Shown here in pieces: positions 1-5,345 of a stretch of 7,399 bases of DNA (its first letter is position 1; each line of letters opens with the position of its first letter). Location: assembly GCA_002717765.1 (NCBI GenBank), contig PBCB01000032.1:7703-15101 (forward strand), written 5' to 3'. A program made the position numbers and the translations under genes. The notes beneath the pieces were generated by a model. That model saw only the letters and a program-made list of their open reading frames with translations, searched no databases and was not told where the DNA came from. This DNA is from Fidelibacterota bacterium. Lineage in GTDB: Bacteria; Marinisomatota; Marinisomatia; Marinisomatales; TCS55.

Positions 1-576
1 GTTGTTACCGATACTAGTTTCTTTAGAAAAAATGATATTGATGAAGAAGATGAATATGTAAACATTATCGATATGTATGCATTATTTGCGGCAACATTTG
101 AGGCGCCATTAAAAATTCCTACAATATCAAGGGTCACCTTCACGCCAGGTCTACATTACATGAAAGTTGCCCACCGAACTAAGGACAAGGATAATAAATT
201 ATTTAATAGAACTTTTTATGGATATGATTATGATAATAAATCATATATCCGCTATGGTGATGGAGAAAAAGCGTATACGAAAGCATTTGGTCTGTATGGC
301 CGCGTTGATCTCATGACAGAGATTGGTGTTATTCCATCTTTTCTACAGAAATATAAATTCTTAGACTTTATTAATATTAATAAAGTACCTCTATTGGAAG
401 TTTCATTGCAGCATATTACAAAATTGAATACTATCACTTCTGTAGCAGTTAATATGAATGATAATGTTTCATTTTCAATGACCACATATAGTGGAGAGCA
501 AGATGGAACTGTGCAGGGGGGCTGGCTACCTAATAAGAATATGTGGCTTGGTATAAGATATAGATCTGACTTCTAG
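1..576 (+). CDS. C-terminal part of a probable outer-membrane beta-barrel protein (5' truncated)
   Basis: The reading frame is open from base 1 to the TAG at 574-576 and gives 191 residues with no start codon required, so the gene begins upstream of the window. The ATG at 73 lies inside the frame and is not a convincing start: no signal peptide follows it, and the codons before it read as an acidic loop (FRKNDIDEEDEY) between strands. The fragment consists of alternating polar/hydrophobic stretches rich in Tyr, Phe and Thr separated by Asp/Asn/Gly/Lys turns, for example EVSLQHITKL, ITSVAVNMND and VSFSMTTYSG. It ends in WLGIRYRSDF, with a terminal Phe as is usual for the last strand recognised by the BAM machinery. 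It has no cysteine. I infer the last strands of an outer-membrane barrel. The family is not recognisable. It could be a stand-alone porin-like protein or the barrel end of a multidomain protein such as the one starting at 5346. Confidence 0.6.
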   Translation, partial: VVTDTSFFRKNDIDEEDEYVNIIDMYALFAATFEAPLKIPTISRVTFTPGLHYMKVAHRTKDKDNKLFNRTFYGYDYDNKSYIRYGDGEKAYTKAFGLYGRVDLMTEIGVIPSFLQKYKFLDFININKVPLLEVSLQHITKLNTITSVAVNMNDNVSFSMTTYSGEQDGTVQGGWLPNKNMWLGIRYRSDF

Positions 577-583
577 AATTAAT

Positions 584-2080
584 CTAATATTTTGCAGGGG
601 CTCCTGACTTAGGGATAGTTTTTTTAATAAATTTTCTGATATCAGAATTGGATTTTAATAAATCTGTTTCTCTCAAATACATCATATGCCCACTACGATA
701 TCCTTCAAATGATAATCTGTCTTTCATTTTTCCACTAGGATCCAATTGCCACATCGTATATTTTGCATCAAAATATTTTGTGGCGCCATCATAATAACCA
801 GATTGAATCATCGTATGTAAAAATGGGTTTGCTGCCATTGCTTTTCTTAAATTTTCTCCTGTATAATTATTTTTCCAATCCCAAGGATGTACGGGTCCAA
901 ACAAATTATATTTAACATCCGTTTCAAACTTTAGAACATTTTTGAAATAATAATTAATCGCTGGAGCAAAAGAATGATTCCATGAGGTTAATTCAGCCCA
1001 ATAATCTGGTCTATCACCAGCAACTGTTTTATCAATGCCCTTATAACGTGAATCAAGCCTACCAATTGTGTACCCCTCATCTCGAAGCAATTCTTTCCAA
1101 TAGTAATTTGTTGGCACGTCTAAATTATATGATAATATTGCCTTTTCTGAAATACCCGAAAAACGTGACATATTTTTTGCTGCTTCTTGTTTTTCTTCAA
1201 CTGATGCTGAATTACCTTTCGCAAGCACCGGCATTAATTGATTAATTGAATAATCTTCAGATAGCGCTAATACTTGTGGTAGGTATTTTTGTTGTAGGTC
1301 GCTTGGAAGCTTTTTGTGATACCAAGCGGTAGCTGTAAAATAAGGTAGTCTTAATGCTGCACCAAGAGGGCCTGTTCTACCATCGGCTTGGGGTCGCGAT
1401 GAATCAATGCCTAATGCAGTCGGTGAAACCAGAATGACACCATTTAAATACATCCACTGTTTATTTTGTAATGCTAATGCAAGCCCAGAAACCCGTATCG
1501 TCCCATAGCTTTCACCAATTAAATATTTTGGCGATTCCCAACGATTGTTTCGTTGAATAAATGTATTTATCCATTCGGCTAGGTAATCTATATCAGCAGA
1601 AATTCCAAAAAACTTTTCTCTTTTAACTTTCTTATCAACAATTCTTGAATATCCGGTATTCACTGGATTTACATATACAATGTCCGTTACATCTAATACT
1701 GAATAGGTATTGGATTTTACTCCATAAGGCTGAACTGGAAAACCTTCCTTATCAACATTCAACACCATTGGTCCAGTATAGGCCATATGCATCCACACAG
1801 ACCCAGATCCTGGCCCACCATTAAATGAAATCATTATTGGTCTTTTTGATTTATTAGCAACATCTGTTCTCTCATAATATGTGTAGTGTAATGCTGCAAT
1901 CGGCTTATTAGATGTATCGCTCCATACAGGCTGTGTGCCTGTTGTAACGCTATATTCAACTTTTTGACCAGAAATGCTTGTCCGATGATATGTAACTACG
2001 GCCGTATCTGGGGGTAGCGATCTTGTTTGCGCAAAAAGTGATCCGAGGATAAATAAGGTTAAAAGTTGCTTAAGCTTCAT
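584..2080 (-). CDS. Exported serine carboxypeptidase, peptidase family S10
   Basis: This 498-residue alpha/beta-hydrolase-fold peptidase should release C-terminal amino acids from peptides in the periplasm. A signal peptide is visible at residues 1 to about 18-20 (KLKQ, then LLTLFILGSLFAQT). The family's oxyanion and carboxylate-binding loop is NGGPGS at 87-92. The nucleophile is Ser191 in GESYG, preceded by Glu190, which pairs with the substrate carboxylate in yeast carboxypeptidase Y. The acid is Asp431 in SGYYDGATKY and the base is His465 in RSGHMMY, so the triad is complete and in the expected order. The length is normal for bacterial S10 proteins. The position of carboxypeptidase Y Trp49, next to the Asn, is Ser85 here by eye. 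The protein has no cysteine, unlike the disulfide-bonded eukaryotic enzymes. An AAAGGT ribosome site lies 6 bases before the ATG. The gene is divergent from the pyrophosphatase gene and convergent with the barrel gene. Family assignment is firm; the substrate is unknown. Confidence 0.93.
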   Translation of the reverse strand: MKLKQLLTLFILGSLFAQTRSLPPDTAVVTYHRTSISGQKVEYSVTTGTQPVWSDTSNKPIAALHYTYYERTDVANKSKRPIMISFNGGPGSGSVWMHMAYTGPMVLNVDKEGFPVQPYGVKSNTYSVLDVTDIVYVNPVNTGYSRIVDKKVKREKFFGISADIDYLAEWINTFIQRNNRWESPKYLIGESYGTIRVSGLALALQNKQWMYLNGVILVSPTALGIDSSRPQADGRTGPLGAALRLPYFTATAWYHKKLPSDLQQKYLPQVLALSEDYSINQLMPVLAKGNSASVEEKQEAAKNMSRFSGISEKAILSYNLDVPTNYYWKELLRDEGYTIGRLDSRYKGIDKTVAGDRPDYWAELTSWNHSFAPAINYYFKNVLKFETDVKYNLFGPVHPWDWKNNYTGENLRKAMAANPFLHTMIQSGYYDGATKYFDAKYTMWQLDPSGKMKDRLSFEGYRSGHMMYLRETDLLKSNSDIRKFIKKTIPKSGAPAKY

Positions 2081-2085
2081 AATTT

Positions 2086-2091
2086 ACCTTT
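2086..2091 (-). promoter_or_regulatory. Ribosome binding site of the S10 carboxypeptidase gene
   Basis: On the - strand the sequence reads AAAGGT, with its AAAGG core (2087-2091) ending 6 bases before the ATG whose first base is 2080. This supports that start, which is also the one that gives an N-terminal signal peptide. Confidence 0.6.
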
Positions 2092-2108
2092 GGTTTGTGG
2101 TTATATAA

Positions 2109-2137
2109 TTTACTTTAACTATAAATATTTGTATAAG
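2109..2137 (+). promoter_or_regulatory. Candidate sigma70-like promoter for the three-gene operon
   Basis: TTTACT (4 of 6 to TTGACA) and TATAAG (5 of 6 to TATAAT) are separated by 17 bases. Transcription would start near 2144, about 28 bases before the ATG at 2172. In sequence this AT-rich such matches are common by chance. If the host is a Bacteroidota-like organism its housekeeping promoter consensus would differ, so this is only a candidate. Confidence 0.25.
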
Positions 2138-2171
2138 TGATTTTTTAACTTATTAATTAAATTGTTTTTAC

Positions 2172-3443
2172 ATGATTTATACAAAAATATGGGCCAGTCG
2201 ATTTATTCTGTATCTATTGGCTTTGTTCATTATGAGCGGGTGCTCAAAAACACTGAAACAAACCCATGAAAACAATGGAGTGCCTAAAAACACTGTATTG
2301 CTTATCTCAATTGATGGCTTTAGTTGGGATTATTTTGATAAAGCAGTTACGCCTAATTTTGATAAATTCATTAAAACTGGTGTACATGCGCAAGGTTTAA
2401 TTCCACCATTCCCAAGTAAAACTTTTCCAAGTCATATTTCTATAGTTACCGGTAGATATCCAGAAGGTCATGGTGTTGTAGCAAATACAATGTTTGATCC
2501 TGTTTTTAATGAATACTACTATATTGGAGAAAACAGTAAACCTGTTCTTGATGGTAAATGGTATGAAGCTGAACCAATTTGGGTAACTGCTGAAAAACAA
2601 GGAAAGAAAGCAATGACAATGTTTTGGCCTTCATCTGAGGCAGAAATCATGGGGGTAAGGCCTACAGAATACTTTGTGTATAATGAATCAATTACACATT
2701 CTGAACGTATTGATCAAATTGTAAAATGGCTAGACTATCCTGATTATAAGCGTGGAAATTTCTTCTCGCTTTATTTTAGTGAAATCGATACACGCGGACA
2801 TCAGTATGGTCCTAACTCGGCAGAGGTAATTAGCGCCGTTGAAGAAATGGATGCAACAATTGGTGATTTGATTGAGAAGCTTCAATCTAGAAATATTTAT
2901 GATGATGTTAATATCATTATTACATCAGATCATGGCATGGCAGATATATCTCAAGATTCTGTAATCTTTTTAGATGATTACATAAATCTAGATGAGGTGG
3001 AAATAATTGACTGGGGACCCGCATGTGCAATACTACCAAAAGTTAATATTGATAAAGTATTTTCAGAATTAGTCAATGCGCATCCTAAGTTAGATGTATA
3101 TAAAAAGGGTGGCCTGCCAATGGAGCTTAACTATAATAACCATAGACGCATTCAACCTATTATTGCCATCGCGAAAGAGCATTGGTCTATTAGTGATCGG
3201 AATACTTATAATAGGGATCCCTATATATATAATGGGGGTACCCATGGATATTATTCATCTTCTGAATCCATGAGGGGAATATTTATTGCCCGCGGACCTG
3301 GGTTCAAGAAAGATTTTGTTGGCCCAGGCTTTAGCAATATACATTTGTATGAATTAATGTGTCATTTACTTAAGATTGACCCTGTAAATAATGATGGATT
3401 ACTAGACTCAACTAGCATTTACTTATCAAATAATATAGAGTAA
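2172..3443 (+). CDS. Lipoprotein nucleotide pyrophosphatase/phosphodiesterase (NPP), alkaline phosphatase superfamily
   Basis: This 423-residue enzyme should hydrolyse phosphodiester or pyrophosphate bonds (nucleotides or similar) using two metal ions, probably zinc. Residues 1-24 form a lipoprotein signal: a basic start, a hydrophobic stretch, then MSGC with Cys24 as the lipidated residue. Ser25 after it suggests outer-membrane sorting. The NPP signature is complete: Asp48 in SIDGF, nucleophile Thr84 in PSKTFPSH, Asn105 in NTMFDP, Asp206 and His210 in SEIDTRGHQYGP, Asp253-His254 in SDHGM, and His358 in GGTHGY. The spacing closely follows characterised bacterial NPPs such as the Xanthomonas enzyme (Asp-Thr-Asn separations of 36 and 21 as I recall them). 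Only the catalytic domain is present. No Shine-Dalgarno motif precedes the ATG, but an in-frame stop at 2154-2156 and the lipoprotein signal fix the start. It is the first gene of an apparent operon with the symporter 5 bases downstream. The family is secure. The substrate (nucleotide, dinucleotide, glycerophosphodiester) is open. Confidence 0.93.
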   Translation: MIYTKIWASRFILYLLALFIMSGCSKTLKQTHENNGVPKNTVLLISIDGFSWDYFDKAVTPNFDKFIKTGVHAQGLIPPFPSKTFPSHISIVTGRYPEGHGVVANTMFDPVFNEYYYIGENSKPVLDGKWYEAEPIWVTAEKQGKKAMTMFWPSSEAEIMGVRPTEYFVYNESITHSERIDQIVKWLDYPDYKRGNFFSLYFSEIDTRGHQYGPNSAEVISAVEEMDATIGDLIEKLQSRNIYDDVNIIITSDHGMADISQDSVIFLDDYINLDEVEIIDWGPACAILPKVNIDKVFSELVNAHPKLDVYKKGGLPMELNYNNHRRIQPIIAIAKEHWSISDRNTYNRDPYIYNGGTHGYYSSSESMRGIFIARGPGFKKDFVGPGFSNIHLYELMCHLLKIDPVNNDGLLDSTSIYLSNNIE

Positions 3444-3448
3444 CAATT

Positions 3449-5326
3449 ATGGATTCAAAAATAGCTTGGCTGGCTACATTTGTAGGTTTGTATTGGGCGT
3501 ATTGCTTATACTGGGGTTTAAAAGGTGCGCGATCAGCCAAGAGCTCAACAGATTATTTTCTTGCAGGTCGCTCAATAGGGATATGGGTATTTGTATTAGC
3601 TGCTACTGCTACTAGTTTTAGTGGTTGGACATTTGTTGGGCATCCGGGAAAGATATTTACCGATGGTCTTCCTTATGCGTTTGCTTCATTTTATGCTCTC
3701 ACTATTCCCTTTACAGGGGTATTGTTTTTAAGGCGACAATGGGTTCTTGGTAAAGCCTATCGCTATATTACTCCTGGTGAAATGTATAGCGACTATTATG
3801 GTGGCAATACTATTCGAATGCTAACTGTTCTTGTTGCCTTTCTGTTTAGTGTTCCATATTTGGGGGTACAATTACGCGCCTCTGGTGATCTATTTAATGT
3901 ATTAACGGATGGATTGGTGAGTGCAAACGTTGGTATGTTTGCTCTGTCTGCAGTTGTTATGATTTATGTGGCATCAGGTGGATTGAAATCCGTTGCCTTT
4001 GTTGATTGCGCTCAGGCTATTCTACTTGCGCTAGGAATAGTTATCTTGGGTGGTATAACTATTCACTATGCCGGTGGCTGGTCAGGATTTACTTCCTCTT
4101 TTGCCGAAATTATTAGAAACGATGTGGCCTCCGCACAAAAACTTACAGCTGATGGTTATTCTGCCAAGGTTGCTTTACCGGGAAGTATACAATTTGTTTC
4201 TTCTGGTTCCAAGGCTGTTGGCGGCCCATGGACAGGGATTATGTGTATGACTTATATGTTTGCGTTGATGGGAATACAATCATCACCTGCATTTTCGATG
4301 TGGGCGTTTTCCAACAAAACATCACGTGCATTCAGGTGGCAACAGGTGGTTGCATCATCAATAGTGATTGGGATTATTCTTTTTTCATTTACCATTATCC
4401 AAGGTGTCGGTGGTCATGTATTAATCGAAAAAGGGGTTCTTGAAAGTGCAACTGATAAAAACCTGATCCCACAATTAATTAACCTTCTATCAGCTAGCGC
4501 TCCGTGGCTTGTTGGTTTATTAGCGGTATGTGCATTAGCAGCGATGCAAAGCACTGGCGCTGCCTATATGTCAACTTTTAGCGCAATGGTAACAAAAGAT
4601 ATTTATGCTAAATATGTATCTCCAAAAGCGTCTGATAAAAAACAAAAATCTGTTGGAAGATTTTTTGTAATCATTGTTACTGCTGCTGCTTTAGTGGTAG
4701 CTGCAAATTCTAACCAAGCTATTGTTATGCTTGGAGGCCTAGCTGTTGCATACGGCTTCCAAATGTATCCCTCTTTAATTGGAATATGTTATTTCAGGGG
4801 CTTTAATAATAAAGGGGTTGTAACTGGATTAATCGTTGGGTTAATCGCAGTAACTCTTACCGATAAAACATCTATTTGGTTTGGCGTTCCCTGGGGGGCA
4901 TATCCTTTAACCATCCATAGTGCAGGCTGGGGAATTTTCTTTAATCTTATCACAACATTTATTGTATCAGGGCTGACAAAAGAAACGGAACTAGAAAAAG
5001 ATAATAAAAATAGAATTCATGAATTATTATCTACGGTAGCTGGTATGAATTTTTATCAAAAGAAAAAGGTTAGGTTGGCTTGGGTGCTTACCCTTATCTG
5101 GTTTCTAGTTGGGTTTGGTCCGTTTGCAACAATAGGAAATGCATTATTTTCAGACCCTAATTCACCCAGTCTTTGGGCGCCATTTGGCCTTCCTTCTCTA
5201 TGGATCTGGCAAATCATCTTTTTATTTTATGGTATTTTTGTAATGTGGTTTCTAGCATTCTATATGGGCCTATCAAAACCTATCGACTCTGATCGTGTTG
5301 AGAGAGTCGCAAAATCATTAATATAA
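3449..5326 (+). CDS. Sodium:solute symporter (SSS family) with a C-terminal two-helix extension
   Basis: This 625-residue inner-membrane protein should couple Na+ entry to uptake of an organic solute. I count about 13 core helices plus two more. After helix 1 (about 5-24) comes the family motif STDYFLAGRSIG (33-44). Helix 2 holds AATATSFSGWTFVG (51-64), which lines up with the Na+-binding helix of PutP (ASDMSGW); Ser56 then replaces PutP Asp55. GGLKSV at 177-182 and GIQSSPAFSMW (275-285) follow. Ser368-Thr369, in AAMQSTGAAYMSTFS before TKDIY, match PutP Ser340-Thr341 of the sodium site. Residues about 210-258 form a long loop before helix 7. Residues about 536-606 add two helices joined by a Gly/Pro/Trp-rich loop. 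The gene starts 5 bases after the pyrophosphatase stop with no clear Shine-Dalgarno motif, which suggests coupled translation. The substrate cannot be read from the sequence; a product of the upstream phosphodiesterase is a reasonable guess. Confidence 0.93.
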   Translation: MDSKIAWLATFVGLYWAYCLYWGLKGARSAKSSTDYFLAGRSIGIWVFVLAATATSFSGWTFVGHPGKIFTDGLPYAFASFYALTIPFTGVLFLRRQWVLGKAYRYITPGEMYSDYYGGNTIRMLTVLVAFLFSVPYLGVQLRASGDLFNVLTDGLVSANVGMFALSAVVMIYVASGGLKSVAFVDCAQAILLALGIVILGGITIHYAGGWSGFTSSFAEIIRNDVASAQKLTADGYSAKVALPGSIQFVSSGSKAVGGPWTGIMCMTYMFALMGIQSSPAFSMWAFSNKTSRAFRWQQVVASSIVIGIILFSFTIIQGVGGHVLIEKGVLESATDKNLIPQLINLLSASAPWLVGLLAVCALAAMQSTGAAYMSTFSAMVTKDIYAKYVSPKASDKKQKSVGRFFVIIVTAAALVVAANSNQAIVMLGGLAVAYGFQMYPSLIGICYFRGFNNKGVVTGLIVGLIAVTLTDKTSIWFGVPWGAYPLTIHSAGWGIFFNLITTFIVSGLTKETELEKDNKNRIHELLSTVAGMNFYQKKKVRLAWVLTLIWFLVGFGPFATIGNALFSDPNSPSLWAPFGLPSLWIWQIIFLFYGIFVMWFLAFYMGLSKPIDSDRVERVAKSLI

Positions 5327-5335
5327 ATTTAGCTT

Positions 5336-5340
5336 AAAGG
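5336..5340 (+). promoter_or_regulatory. Ribosome binding site of the metalloprotease/propeller gene
   Basis: AAAGG ends 5 bases before the ATG at 5346, inside the 19-base gap after the symporter stop. It confirms the ATG that yields a signal peptide and is the only clear Shine-Dalgarno motif among the three operon genes. Confidence 0.65.
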
Positions 5341-5345
5341 CTATC

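Larger units (their letters stand above)
2081..2171. other. Divergent intergenic region between carboxypeptidase and pyrophosphatase genes
   Basis: These 91 very AT-rich bases separate two genes that are read away from each other, so promoters for both are expected here. On the + strand the best sigma70-like pair I can see is TTTACT (2109-2114), 17 bases, then TATAAG (2132-2137). A perfect TATAAT at 2104-2109 lacks a good -35 partner. On the - strand TATAGT (revcomp of 2118-2123) could be a -10 element, but nothing upstream of it is convincing. A 6-base inverted repeat, ATAAGT/ACTTAT, sits at 2133-2138 and 2148-2153. No riboswitch or small RNA is apparent. Confidence 0.6.

Noticed and set aside
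252..485. Open frame on the - strand inside the barrel gene
   Set aside because: It is antisense to a convincing coding frame, has no ribosome site or recognisable motif, and looks like chance openness.
602..625. Possible rho-independent terminator on the + strand: TCCT, loop, GGGA and then a T-run at 619-625
   Set aside because: The stem is only about 4 pairs with a wobble and lies inside the 3' coding end of the opposite gene, so it is too weak to call.
982..1245. Open + strand frame inside the carboxypeptidase gene
   Set aside because: It is antisense to conserved S10 sequence and its hydrophobic composition is a by-product of the opposite frame.
2104..2109. Perfect TATAAT as the -10 box of the operon
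   Set aside because: No acceptable -35 element lies 16-18 bases upstream; the TTTACT/TATAAG pair has better spacing.
4068..4443. Two short + strand frames overlapping the symporter gene
   Set aside because: They are alternative frames of a well-supported transporter gene and lack start signals or plausible protein features.
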